From contig JAFVHO010000070.1 of the NCBI GenBank assembly GCA_017474485.1, positions 1-36,129 of the forward strand: a DNA stretch of 36,129 nucleotides, in the 5' to 3' direction. The translations under genes and the position numbers were made by a program. Under the pieces are notes generated by a model. It saw only the letters and a list, made by a program, of their open reading frames with translations, did no database searches and was not told the origin of the DNA. The stretch comes from Prevotella sp. (GTDB lineage: Bacteria > Bacteroidota > Bacteroidia > Bacteroidales > Bacteroidaceae). Positions 6,975 to 15,402 of this stretch are shown here, piece after piece (the stretch's first letter is position 1; each line of letters opens with the position of its first letter).

Positions 6975-7961
6975 ATGAAGAAATGGTTACTCATACAGCT
7001 GCTTTTGCTACTTACGACGGTGCTGCGTGCACAGCCGGAGACAGATCCGCGTAGCCTACAGTTTATGGGCATTGCGCTGGAGGGTAGTATCGATAGCCTG
7101 AATACGCGCCTTCTGGATGCAGGATTTGCGGAGTGGGGTAGGAGTGACGATGGTGCGGACTTCTACTATCGTGGCAAGTTCTATGGCATACGGGCCAAGC
7201 TGCTGGTGAGCATCACTACTCAGACGCGCTTTGTGGAGTCGGCTTACATTACGATAGGTCCCTACGGCACGAAGTCGTTGTTTGAAAAGAACTTTCAGTA
7301 TTTTCTGTATAAATTGCAGCAAGACTATGGCGAGTTTACCAAGCGTGACGATGCCTGGTACTATATGGATGACTTTGGTAGCGTGAAGTTGTCAGAAATG
7401 ACGAACGAGAACGGTTCTCGTGACATCCGCGTATTCTATTATCCTACTGCAGCCTATTATAAAGATCTTTATGCAATGGGACTGCATGGTCCTGTTCAGG
7501 AGATTGTGACGGAGAACGCTGTTGCAGAGGACCAGTTCCTGCGATTCATGCAAGACGGTAAGTTGGAGAATCCTGACTTGGTGAATCGGGAGTACGACCG
7601 TTACGGCTATCTTCGCCGTGCCCGTATGACGGAGAAACAGGGCTATAGTGATGTGGAATACACCTACGACAGCCGTTATCGCCTCGTCAGGCGTACACTC
7701 ACTAATAATACGGCTAACATACGGTATATCAACGAGTATACTTATAATGACCAGGACGAGATTATGTCGGAGAGTCAGAAAGTGTACGACAAGACGGGTG
7801 CATGTGTGATGACCATCAATATGCACAACTCTTATCTGACGCGTGACGATTATGGTAACTGGACATCGAACTCGCTCACACTCTCGTACTGGGAGGAGGG
7901 TAGCCAGAGCCAGCAAACTACGGTGTTACAAAAACGTGTAATTGAATATTGGGAAGAATGA
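6975..7961 (+). CDS. Secreted hypothetical protein with YD-repeat-like C-terminus
   Basis: Not assigned to a named family. The ATG at 6975 gives a clear signal peptide (MKKWLLIQLLLLLTTVLRAQ). A TTG at 6954 would overlap the -7 box and is rejected. Residues ~25-160 form a globular domain with many aromatic residues. From ~185 on, YD-repeat-like segments appear: REYDRYGYLRRARM, VEYTYDSRYRLVRR, NEYTYNDQDEIMSE and DDYGNWTS. These are typical of single YD/RHS-like cell-surface modules, but there is no RHS core or toxin. The product is 328 residues, periplasmic or surface. Its stop overlaps the start of the AraC-type gene (ATGA at 7958-7961), so the two are translationally coupled and probably function together, perhaps as effector and sensor. 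The predicted leader is almost absent. Confidence 0.75.
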   Translation: MKKWLLIQLLLLLTTVLRAQPETDPRSLQFMGIALEGSIDSLNTRLLDAGFAEWGRSDDGADFYYRGKFYGIRAKLLVSITTQTRFVESAYITIGPYGTKSLFEKNFQYFLYKLQQDYGEFTKRDDAWYYMDDFGSVKLSEMTNENGSRDIRVFYYPTAAYYKDLYAMGLHGPVQEIVTENAVAEDQFLRFMQDGKLENPDLVNREYDRYGYLRRARMTEKQGYSDVEYTYDSRYRLVRRTLTNNTANIRYINEYTYNDQDEIMSESQKVYDKTGACVMTINMHNSYLTRDDYGNWTSNSLTLSYWEEGSQSQQTTVLQKRVIEYWEE

Positions 7962-9094
7962 TACAGTCATTATTTATAGCAATGCCCATGATGGTATGCG
8001 CCATCTTTGCAATGGAACTGATGCTCAGCTGGTTGCGCAGGCATGACTCTGCTCAGGGCTGGTTGGCCTTGTGGGCCTTGATAACAACTTTGTTGTATAG
8101 TGGGCACTTCATCTTCTTCCATCATGCTAACGACCTGTTGCCGTTAAGCGATACGGTGTATGTGGCTTGTAATCTGGCCGTCTATCCCTTATACCTTATT
8201 TATATAAGTGAACTGACAGACAATCGTCCCATTTCTACCCGTCTGCCTTTGTTGATAGTGCTGTTGGGTCTGCCACTGGTTGCTGCTGTGGTGGTATGTG
8301 CTACGTATGCCAGCATGACGCCAGAGGCTATCGACAGGTTTATTAACACCTATCTTTATGAGGGTTCGAGAGACGGATTGGCTGGTGTGGCTGAGGTTCA
8401 GGCGTGGATTCATGACGCAACGCATGTGCTGTTTGGCCTTCAGGTGTTGGGCGTCATGGTGGCAGGTATCCGTAAAATCCGTCACTATAACCATCGCCTA
8501 AAATATATTTTTGCTGATACTGAAGATAAACATTTGGGTGGTATCACCATTGTGTTGTGGCTATTGGTGGTTATATCGCTATTCTCAGTGCTGGTCAACG
8601 CTATAGGTCGTCAGTGGTTTGAGGGTTCCGTACTGTTAGCTCTTCCCTCGCTGATGTTCTCAGTGCTCTTGTTCTGTATAGGCTGGATAGGTCTTTCTGT
8701 ACGTTCTTATGTATTTGAACTGGAACAGCCGGAGACGGAGCCCGTTGAGCCTGTCGTAGTGCACAAAAAGTACCAAACGGCTGGAGGCCCTGACTATCAT
8801 TCGTTGGCAGAGCAGTTTGAAAAATTGATGAATGAGGAGCAGCTCTATCTGCAGCATGACTTGCGTCTTGATATGGCGGTACAGCGAATGGGAACCAATC
8901 GTACCTACCTCTTGGCAGCCTTGAAACGGGAGTTGGGCATGACCTTCAATGAGTATGTTAACCACAAGCGTGTTGCTCATGCCCGCAAGTTGATGGAGGA
9001 GAATCCTGACATGCTGAAGTCGGATGTTGCTGCCCGTTCAGGTTTTAATTCTCAGTCGGCATTCTATCGTAATTGGAAGAATTTTAAGGGATAA
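7958..9094 (+). CDS. Membrane-anchored AraC-family transcriptional regulator
   Basis: 378 residues from ATG 7958; the TTG at 7949 is less likely because the ATGA overlap with the preceding gene marks the start. The N-terminal two thirds hold about six or seven hydrophobic segments (residues ~1-250), a membrane sensor module of the kind seen in Bacteroidetes 7TM-AraC regulators. A short acidic linker (EQPETEPVEP) follows. The C-terminal part (~300-378) is an AraC/XylS double helix-turn-helix: LDMAVQRMGTNRTYL is the first HTH, and FNEYVNHKRVAHARKLM with SDVAARSGFNSQSAFYRNWK the second. The protein would bind DNA while held in the inner membrane. Targets are unknown; the downstream operon promoter at 9117 is a near candidate (inference). 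Confidence 0.88.
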   Translation: MIQSLFIAMPMMVCAIFAMELMLSWLRRHDSAQGWLALWALITTLLYSGHFIFFHHANDLLPLSDTVYVACNLAVYPLYLIYISELTDNRPISTRLPLLIVLLGLPLVAAVVVCATYASMTPEAIDRFINTYLYEGSRDGLAGVAEVQAWIHDATHVLFGLQVLGVMVAGIRKIRHYNHRLKYIFADTEDKHLGGITIVLWLLVVISLFSVLVNAIGRQWFEGSVLLALPSLMFSVLLFCIGWIGLSVRSYVFELEQPETEPVEPVVVHKKYQTAGGPDYHSLAEQFEKLMNEEQLYLQHDLRLDMAVQRMGTNRTYLLAALKRELGMTFNEYVNHKRVAHARKLMEENPDMLKSDVAARSGFNSQSAFYRNWKNFKG

Positions 9095-9116
9095 AGTTAT
9101 CTTTTTTGCCTTAAAG

Positions 9117-9148
9117 TTTGTAAATTTTTAAAAAAGTATGTATCTTTG
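9117..9148 (+). promoter_or_regulatory. Promoter of the transglutaminase-PEGA-BACON operon
   Basis: TTTG 9117-9120, a 20-nt spacer, TATCTTTG 9141-9148. Predicted start near 9152, leader about 37 nt before ATG 9189. No terminator is visible between 9094 and this promoter. Confidence 0.8.
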
Positions 9149-9188
9149 TCGCCAAGAATACTTGGTTTGAAACTAAAACGTATATATT

Positions 9189-10856
9189 ATGAAGAAAATA
9201 ATGGTTTTCATGTTGTTGGCTTTGGTATGCTCGACAACATCTGCGCAAATTACCCAAAAAGATAAAGACGATTTCTTTGGTACAGAGAGTAAAGAAGACT
9301 TTTTCGGAGAGGGAACAAAGGAAGACTTTTTCGGCAAGAACGACCCGGGTTTTGCTGCTGAACGACAGAAAATGTATGAAAACTATAACAAGTTTCGTAA
9401 GGAAGCCTTAGATAAATATAGTGACTATGTGCGTAAGGCATGGAAAGACTATAAGGCCAATCCTGCCGTTCCAGCTCCTAAAGACGATATGGTAAAACCA
9501 CAGTTGGCTCCTGGGGCTGAAGAAAAAACGGCCTCATGGTTTATCAAGATTTTTGGCAAAGGCAAAAAGGAAAACAACAAGAATGCCAAACCTAAGTCCA
9601 AGCCTGCTCAGCGAAAACAGGTGGTGGCGAAGGTAGAGGAGGTCATCAAGGCCGAGCCGGTTATTCCTCAGCCCAAACCTCAGATTCCTGCTGAGCCCCG
9701 TGAGGAGAAGGCAAATAGTTATATGAAATTCAATGTGTTTGGTACTGAATGTAAGGTGCGCATTGGAGATAACTGTCGATTTAAATTGCCTAACGTGAGC
9801 AGTGCTGCCGTAGCCGATGCCATCCAATATGTGTTCCCAGGCCAGCAATTTGAAAATTTGCTTTATGACTGTATGCAAGAACGTAAGCTCCATAATTTCT
9901 CTGATTGGGCTTATTATCAGATGCTGTCGGCACTGACAAGCCAGTTCTATGGTAAGGATAGCAACGAAGCTGTGCTTTGCCAGGCTTTCCTCTATTCACA
10001 GTCGGGTTACAAGATGCGTTTGGCACATACCCCTGACAAACTTTATATGTTGGCAGCCACACGCCACTTCATCTTCAACAAGCAGTTCTATGTGGTAGAT
10101 GGCGAAAATTACTTCCTGTTGAGCGACGATAAGGTTGAAAATTTTGGCATCTGTGAGGCATCGTTCCCTAAGGAAAGTTCACTGTCATTGCAAATTACAG
10201 CTTCTCAGCAGTTTTCAAACAATCCTACCATGCAACGTACGATTACCAGCAGGTATAACGAGGATTTCTCGTTTACGATTACTTCTAACAAGAACTACAT
10301 TGATTTTTACAACACTTATCCTTCTTCGACTATCAATAATAACTTTATGAGTCGATGGGCAATGTATGGTAATACGCCAATGGAAAGTGGAATTAAAGAC
10401 CAGTTGTATCCTCCCATGAAGGCCAAACTACAGGGACTGTCTCAGGAGGAGGCTGTACAGCAGATGATGTGGTGGATACATGGTGCAATAGATACTGAGG
10501 GAAAGATTAAGAACGCCAACTGTTTTCTCTATAACTATGACGATAACGTATGGGGTTATGACCGCAATTTCTTTGCTGAAGAAACGCTGTTCTATCCATA
10601 CTGTGACTGTGAGGACCGTAGTGTCCTGCTGTCACATCTGGTTCGCGACCTGCTTGGCTTGGATGTTGTTTTGGTTTATTATCCTGGACACTTGGCTATG
10701 GCTGTCAACTTTACAGAACCTGTTAAGGGTGACTATGTGATGCTGGATGGACGAAAGTTTATCGTCTGTGATCCGACTTATATAGGTTGTCATGTTGGTG
10801 AAACGATGGCAGGTATGGAAGATCAGCCCGTTACTGCGATCTTGTTAAACAGGTAA
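9189..10856 (+). CDS. Secreted transglutaminase-like protein with EDFFG repeats
   Basis: 555 residues with a signal peptide ending at about residue 19 (STTSAQ). The mature N-terminus has three short repeats of the form (D/E)DFFG at residues ~27-52. A Lys-rich helical region and a basic/Pro-rich linker (KPKSKPAQRKQ, then PQPKPQIPAEP) run to about residue 180. The C-terminal ~150 residues match a transglutaminase-like cysteine protease fold. YCDCEDRS holds the likely nucleophile Cys474 (Cys472 is the alternative), YPGHLAMAV gives His501, and VCDPTY gives Asp528, with even 27-residue spacing. The fold is used by peptidases and protein cross-linkers, so the reaction is not settled. It is first in an operon; the next gene starts 19 nt later. 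Confidence 0.8.
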   Translation: MKKIMVFMLLALVCSTTSAQITQKDKDDFFGTESKEDFFGEGTKEDFFGKNDPGFAAERQKMYENYNKFRKEALDKYSDYVRKAWKDYKANPAVPAPKDDMVKPQLAPGAEEKTASWFIKIFGKGKKENNKNAKPKSKPAQRKQVVAKVEEVIKAEPVIPQPKPQIPAEPREEKANSYMKFNVFGTECKVRIGDNCRFKLPNVSSAAVADAIQYVFPGQQFENLLYDCMQERKLHNFSDWAYYQMLSALTSQFYGKDSNEAVLCQAFLYSQSGYKMRLAHTPDKLYMLAATRHFIFNKQFYVVDGENYFLLSDDKVENFGICEASFPKESSLSLQITASQQFSNNPTMQRTITSRYNEDFSFTITSNKNYIDFYNTYPSSTINNNFMSRWAMYGNTPMESGIKDQLYPPMKAKLQGLSQEEAVQQMMWWIHGAIDTEGKIKNANCFLYNYDDNVWGYDRNFFAEETLFYPYCDCEDRSVLLSHLVRDLLGLDVVLVYYPGHLAMAVNFTEPVKGDYVMLDGRKFIVCDPTYIGCHVGETMAGMEDQPVTAILLNR

Positions 10857-10875
10857 TAACAAAAATTGCTATACT

Positions 10876-12429
10876 ATGAGAAAAAGACTATTTGCACTAA
10901 CCTTCTTCTGCTTAACTGTAGCCATGCAGACTTGGGCACAGGGCATGAAAGTGGTAGAATTCAAGTTGTTGGAAAACGATTTGACTGCCAATACACGAGG
11001 TACAGAGAAAATGGACCAGAACGGTGAGCGTGCTGCTCTGATCAAGATCCAGACCCCTGAGCGTGGCTTTACCTTCGATGGTGGCTCGCTGGGTATAGTA
11101 GCGACTGAGGAGCATGCGGGTGAGATATGGCTCTATGTGCCCCGTCGAGCCCAGAAGCTGATTGTTCAGCATCCAGCCTTTGGCGTGATGCGTGACTTCT
11201 ACTATCCTATCCCTGTATCTGGTGGACGTACTTACGAAATGCTGATTGATATTGGTACAGGTCGTTATACCAACATTACTTCACAGGTGGCTGGTTCTAC
11301 TATCTATGTCGATGGTGAGAACCTTGGTACAGGTCCCATCTATAATAAGTACCTGAACTTTGGTAAGCATAAGGTTGAGGCCAAGAAAGACCGTTACGAA
11401 GGTGAGATAGAAGTCTGGATTACCACTGATGATGACTCGAAGCAGAACAAGTCGGTCAATGTGGAACAGCGCGACATGAGCGACCATTTTGGCGACGTAA
11501 CGGTGACAGTAGAGAACAAGGCTGACATCTTTTTCGAGGGTAAGAATGTGGGTAACGGCATTTGGCAGACCCAGTTGCGCGAGGGTACCTACGTTGTAGA
11601 GACCCAGAAGGCAGACTGCGATCCTGAGAAGACTTCATTTACTGTTGTAGCCCAGAAGCAGAACCGCATTCAGGCGGCTCCTCCCACCATGCACACAGGT
11701 CGATTGAGTGTCTATACCCGTCCTCGTAATGCACAGGCTTTGCTGAATGGCAGCGAACCTATCGACCTGACAGAAACGCATACACTGCCAGTGGGAACTT
11801 ACCAGTTGTCATTGACTCGTAAGGGCTACGTGCCGATGAGCGGACTGGAGTATACTGTACGTCACAATGAAACCACACGTGATACTGTTACAATGGAACG
11901 GGTGAAGTACGTCAAGCCTCAGAGTTTCTATTTCGGAGCAGGCTATACGGCCCGTCAACTGGGTGGTATCACGGCATTGGCTGGTGCAACCTATAAGAAC
12001 TTTGACCTACAGGCCAGCTATACCTTCGGTTTGGGCAAGTCAGACCTTGTAAACTGGTACTCTACCGATGGCAACGATACCTATTTGAGCAGTATGAGCT
12101 ACAAGCGTTCGACGCTGGCTGTGAAGGCAGGCTACCAGTTTGAACTGACAGAACGTCTGGGTATTACGCCTCAATTGGGTTATGAGATGGAACGTTTGTC
12201 TGGTACTGTAGAAAAAGGTACTAATGAATATGGAGATGGTGCTACAGCCAATTGTATCAGCATCGGTGCAAAACTGGTGTTCGCTCCGATTGAGCGCTTC
12301 TATGCTTTCTTCAATCCTGCATTCTCTGTGGCTGTCAGCAAGGATGATAACTTCACACGTATTGTTGACAATAGTGACATTTCTGCAGGAGGCTTCATGG
12401 CTACCCTTGGAGTTATCTTCAATTTCTAA
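10876..12429 (+). CDS. PEGA-domain protein with C-terminal outer-membrane barrel
   Basis: 517 residues with a signal peptide ending TWAQ at ~21. An N-terminal domain of the Bacteroidales PEGA family runs to ~120 (RTYEMLIDIGTGRYTN). PEGA-like repeats follow at ~125-330: GSTIYVDGENLGTGPIYNKY, DIFFEGKNVGNGIWQTQLRE and ALLNGSEPIDLTETHTLPVG. PEGA modules are small surface sandwiches with unknown ligands. From about 345 the pattern becomes alternating aromatic beta-strands (FYFGAGYTARQLGG, NFDLQASYTFGLG, LAVKAGYQFELTERLGI) and ends in F-N-F, as outer-membrane barrels do. So it probably anchors in the outer membrane with the PEGA part exposed or periplasmic. It is the middle gene of the operon. Confidence 0.82.
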   Translation: MRKRLFALTFFCLTVAMQTWAQGMKVVEFKLLENDLTANTRGTEKMDQNGERAALIKIQTPERGFTFDGGSLGIVATEEHAGEIWLYVPRRAQKLIVQHPAFGVMRDFYYPIPVSGGRTYEMLIDIGTGRYTNITSQVAGSTIYVDGENLGTGPIYNKYLNFGKHKVEAKKDRYEGEIEVWITTDDDSKQNKSVNVEQRDMSDHFGDVTVTVENKADIFFEGKNVGNGIWQTQLREGTYVVETQKADCDPEKTSFTVVAQKQNRIQAAPPTMHTGRLSVYTRPRNAQALLNGSEPIDLTETHTLPVGTYQLSLTRKGYVPMSGLEYTVRHNETTRDTVTMERVKYVKPQSFYFGAGYTARQLGGITALAGATYKNFDLQASYTFGLGKSDLVNWYSTDGNDTYLSSMSYKRSTLAVKAGYQFELTERLGITPQLGYEMERLSGTVEKGTNEYGDGATANCISIGAKLVFAPIERFYAFFNPAFSVAVSKDDNFTRIVDNSDISAGGFMATLGVIFNF

Positions 12430-12452
12430 TCTACACCTTATTATATATTAAA

Positions 12453-12488
12453 AGGGTAAGAAGTAAAAAGGTAAAAAAGTAAAAAGAT
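12453..12488 (+). repeat. Octamer repeat tract in the intergenic gap
   Basis: Units of the type AGGTAAAA/AAGTAAAA, the same family as in and around porV. It lies just upstream of the BACON lipoprotein start and fills most of the 68-nt gap. Confidence 0.75.
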
Positions 12489-12497
12489 AGAAACGAT

Positions 12498-13892
12498 ATG
12501 ATGACAAAAAATATAATCGCTATACTGGTCGCTCTGCCTATTCTGGCAGGATTGACCGGCTGTAAGTCTGACGATGAGCTGACTGCGAAACCCGCCAAGG
12601 AGATGCTGCGAGTACTGGGTGGTGATATTGAGATACGCGCTACTGACGAGACAACGGTGGTGAATGTGTCAGCCGACTGTCATTGGAAAGTACAGGATCT
12701 GGATACTGGCGACTTTGGTTCTGCGCTGTCTATCCAACCGCGTGAGGGCGACGGTGACGGAACCCTCGTCATTGGCACTGACCAAAACGAGACGAAGTCG
12801 AACCGTACTGCTACGTTTACGTTGATTTCTGATGGTGGACTGAAACAGAAGGTTACTGTGCGCCAGACACCTGCTGCAGGTGCTCTCAACCTCAGCAGCA
12901 CCAGTTTCCAGTTCAATGCCGATGCAACTTCGGTAAAGGATAACACAAGAACGGTAGAAACACTGACCATCAAGAGCAACAGCACTTGGAAGGTACAGAT
13001 GCCTACTGGTGTGAATTGGGTACACGTTAACAAGACATCGGGAGGCACATCTGCACAAAGTTCTGAAACGCTGGATATTTCTGTCGACGAGGCCGTCAGT
13101 GATGCCTCACGTTCAGCAACTATTTCAGTTGTCTCTGAAGGTAATGTTGTAGAAATCCAAGTTTCACAAGAGGGTATGACCAACATCTTCCTCTATGCTC
13201 CTGAGCAATTGGAGAAGTTTAACGCTTCAGGAGGTGAAGGAATGGTCATGATAGAGAGCAATGCAGAGTGGAGAGCCTATATTCCTTCGTCGGTGACGTG
13301 GTTGCATGTCGAAGGTAATCAACAAGACGAATATTGGCGGGAACATGAGCAACATGGCTACGACAACTATTCTGCCATAGGTGTAGGTAATGGTGAGTTG
13401 CGTGTATTCTGTGAAGAGAACAGAACAGGGCGCGACCGTCTGACGGCTATCATCATTGTTGCTGGTACAAGGAATCCGCAGCAGGCTGTCGTATTGGTCG
13501 AACAATATGCTGGACAGGAGCAGCCAGTCTATAGCCTGTCGGTAGGCGATCTTACATCTATGTATGTTTCCAACACGTCGGCTGAATTCCGCTTCAGTTT
13601 TGTCAGCACAAACGAGGTTACTGACTATGGTTTGGTGTACAGCACCACTGAACAGTTGCCTACTCGTGAGAATGCTGAGGTCATAACGATAGGGCGTGGT
13701 GGCACGTCGGGTAGTGTGCTGGCTCCTTTAGACAACCTCCAGGAGTCTACTACCTACTATGTCCGAGGCTATGTGTTAGGACAAGAGGGACACGTCTATA
13801 CCCCCAATGTGGTGACTATCACGACTTCGTCATCGCAACATGAGCCAGGCGAGAGCGATAATCCTGACCCAACGCTTGCTCCACGCCGTTAA
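12498..13892 (+). CDS. BACON-domain surface lipoprotein
   Basis: 464 residues. The lipobox LAGLTGC puts the lipidated Cys at residue 22, and the following KSDDE resembles the acidic export signal that sends Bacteroidetes lipoproteins to the surface. Three BACON-type sandwiches follow. The first (~35-125) has NVSADCHWKVQ and ends VTVRQTP. The second (~130-225) has IKSNSTWKVQMPTGVNWVHV and ends IQVSQEG. The third (~230-335) has IESNAEWRAYIPSSVTWLHV and ends VLVEQYAG. A fibronectin III-like module follows (~340-445, with TTYYVRGYV), then an acidic Pro-rich tail. BACON domains are found in mucin- and glycan-binding surface proteins. There is no catalytic domain, so binding or scaffolding is the likely role. 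ATG 12501 is an alternative start. Confidence 0.88.
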   Translation: MMTKNIIAILVALPILAGLTGCKSDDELTAKPAKEMLRVLGGDIEIRATDETTVVNVSADCHWKVQDLDTGDFGSALSIQPREGDGDGTLVIGTDQNETKSNRTATFTLISDGGLKQKVTVRQTPAAGALNLSSTSFQFNADATSVKDNTRTVETLTIKSNSTWKVQMPTGVNWVHVNKTSGGTSAQSSETLDISVDEAVSDASRSATISVVSEGNVVEIQVSQEGMTNIFLYAPEQLEKFNASGGEGMVMIESNAEWRAYIPSSVTWLHVEGNQQDEYWREHEQHGYDNYSAIGVGNGELRVFCEENRTGRDRLTAIIIVAGTRNPQQAVVLVEQYAGQEQPVYSLSVGDLTSMYVSNTSAEFRFSFVSTNEVTDYGLVYSTTEQLPTRENAEVITIGRGGTSGSVLAPLDNLQESTTYYVRGYVLGQEGHVYTPNVVTITTSSSQHEPGESDNPDPTLAPRR

Positions 13893-13906
13893 TTAGAGAT
13901 TAGGTC

Positions 13907-13942
13907 GGAAAATGAAATAGGAGGAAAACTATTTCATTTTCC
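13907..13942. terminator. Hairpin between convergent operons
   Basis: A 14-bp perfect stem (13907-13920 with 13929-13942) lies between the BACON gene and the convergent acidic-peptide gene. It lacks a T-run outside the stem, so it is only a probable terminator, perhaps for both directions. A weaker ATAAGG/CCTTAT hairpin follows at about 13951-13976. Confidence 0.55.
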
Positions 13943-13996
13943 TCCTACTCGATAAGGTTCAAAGCCTACCTTATATCATTTGAATATGAAGTCAGG

Positions 13997-14185
13997 CTAT
14001 TCATCCCATTCATCCCAGTCATCTAAATCAAATAGTCCCTTACGAGCTGCTGGGTCAAGTATTCCATCCTCGTCTATGCCACCATAGCCGATGCCGAGTT
14101 CACTCTTTACACTGCCCAGTAAAAAATGGTGGATATTCATTTCCATTTCCTTCATTTTCAGTGTAGTATATTCTTTCTTTTTCAT
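13997..14185 (-). CDS. Small acidic peptide of the LLxGS type
   Basis: 62 residues, no signal peptide: a Lys/Met-rich start (MKKKEYTTLKMKEMEMN), the motif HHFLLGSVKSELG, a Gly-rich middle, and a strongly acidic, Trp-bearing end (RKGLFDLDDWDEWDE). From memory, Prevotella and Bacteroides genomes contain many short unannotated proteins with this plan: basic start, Leu-Leu-x-Gly-Ser near residue 20-25, an Arg, then an acidic aromatic tail. Their function is unknown to me. The plan resembles a leader-core precursor, but no modifying enzyme is nearby. It starts 16 nt after the stop of the cohesin-like gene and so is the last gene of the C10-protease operon. ATG 14185 is well placed. Confidence 0.65.
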   Translation of the reverse strand: MKKKEYTTLKMKEMEMNIHHFLLGSVKSELGIGYGGIDEDGILDPAARKGLFDLDDWDEWDE

Positions 14186-14201
14186 AATGCATAGTCTTCT
14201 A

Positions 14202-15383
14202 TTATTTTACAACCATTTTCTTTCCACCCTTGATATACAAACCTTTTTCAGGAGTATTGATACGACGACCCTGTAGGTCAAAAATGCGTGCATTTTCAGG
14301 GATATCACGGTTGGTACTGCTAATGCCAGTGACACTATTCTCAACTGAGATATAGACAGGTGCCGTAGCATTCTCCACACTTGATAGTACATCATATAAG
14401 TCGAAGTATGCACGGAAAGCCTTCATTTTTGTATTGCCTTTAGAATAGTAGAATTTGTTACTGTTAAGGAACAAACAGTTTTTTTCAATCACAGTATTAG
14501 CCACATACGTTCCCGTCATCTCGCTCCATTGTCTCTTTGTACGTTCTACCGCAGCAACTGTTAAGTTTTCTGTAGGATCGATATCAACACCGTCAACACT
14601 AAAATCTGTAATAGGCGAGGTCACTTTGATAACGTATGGATGGTTGGCTTCAATAGCCGAAACAGTGTTGAAATTCACTGTGATACCTATGATATCTTTA
14701 CCTTCCTCAATAGTCTCATATCCGTTGAAGTCTCCTAACTGAACATCGTTGCCAAATGCAGCTTTCAATTGCGTTGCGTTCATGGCAAATGGCAGGCAGA
14801 TGGTGCTCCACTCATTAGCCTTGATGCTACGCTTCACCCTGACGTTGACACCGGCAGCAGATACAGGAGCTAAAGTTGATGACTCGTCGAGCACCACATT
14901 CTTGGACACCTTGATGTTGAAAGTGATGGCATCAGGTCTGTCTGGTGTAGCATCTGTCTGTACAAACTCTATGGGAGAGATGACGGCTTGGTATGTGCCT
15001 TCAGCCATTGACTTGGCAGCCCCGATGGTCAATATAAGCAAGGTTCCACTCTGCACCGTAAAAGGTGTACTATAGGAGGAGAAACACTGGAAGCGGGCTT
15101 GTCCGCTAGGGGCGTAACCTGAACTGACGCTGTGACCATCATAGATATCGCCAGCCTGGAACTTTGGATTATTGTTATCATTCACCGAACTGATACCTTC
15201 GGGATAGGCAATATCAAACTGATAGGCTGTGTAGGGTTGTGCCCCCAGATCGAAGTTTATGACGACGTATGAAGTGCCACCTGGGACAATGTTCACATCT
15301 GGCACGGTTAGTGTCACCCCAGCATAACTTTGTACTATAGCCATGAGGGTAACAACACAAAAAGATACGATTTTTTGTTTCAT
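14202..15383 (-). CDS. Secreted cohesin-like protein with C-terminal tail
   Basis: 393 residues with a signal peptide (~1-21, ending SYAG). Residues ~22-165 look like a cohesin-type sandwich: PGGTSYVVINFDLG, AYQFDIAYPEGISSV, GDIYDGHSVSSGYAP, a GQARFQCFSS strand and TVQSGTLLILTIGA. These follow the order of cellulosomal cohesin strands. Residues ~185-350 form a second beta domain (KANEWSTICLPFAM ... LGDFNGYETI). A related domain (GWETIALPFTVQ) occurs near the C-terminus of the BspA-like protein at 28192. The end, IFDLQGRRINTPEKGLYIKG plus GKKMVVK, is the short tail shared by several large proteins here. It is third in the operon, 19 nt after the dockerin protein. A partner role for the neighbouring dockerins is inference. 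Confidence 0.72.
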   Translation of the reverse strand: MKQKIVSFCVVTLMAIVQSYAGVTLTVPDVNIVPGGTSYVVINFDLGAQPYTAYQFDIAYPEGISSVNDNNNPKFQAGDIYDGHSVSSGYAPSGQARFQCFSSYSTPFTVQSGTLLILTIGAAKSMAEGTYQAVISPIEFVQTDATPDRPDAITFNIKVSKNVVLDESSTLAPVSAAGVNVRVKRSIKANEWSTICLPFAMNATQLKAAFGNDVQLGDFNGYETIEEGKDIIGITVNFNTVSAIEANHPYVIKVTSPITDFSVDGVDIDPTENLTVAAVERTKRQWSEMTGTYVANTVIEKNCLFLNSNKFYYSKGNTKMKAFRAYFDLYDVLSSVENATAPVYISVENSVTGISSTNRDIPENARIFDLQGRRINTPEKGLYIKGGKKMVVK

Positions 15384-15402
15384 CTTATAAATATTTAATT
15401 TT

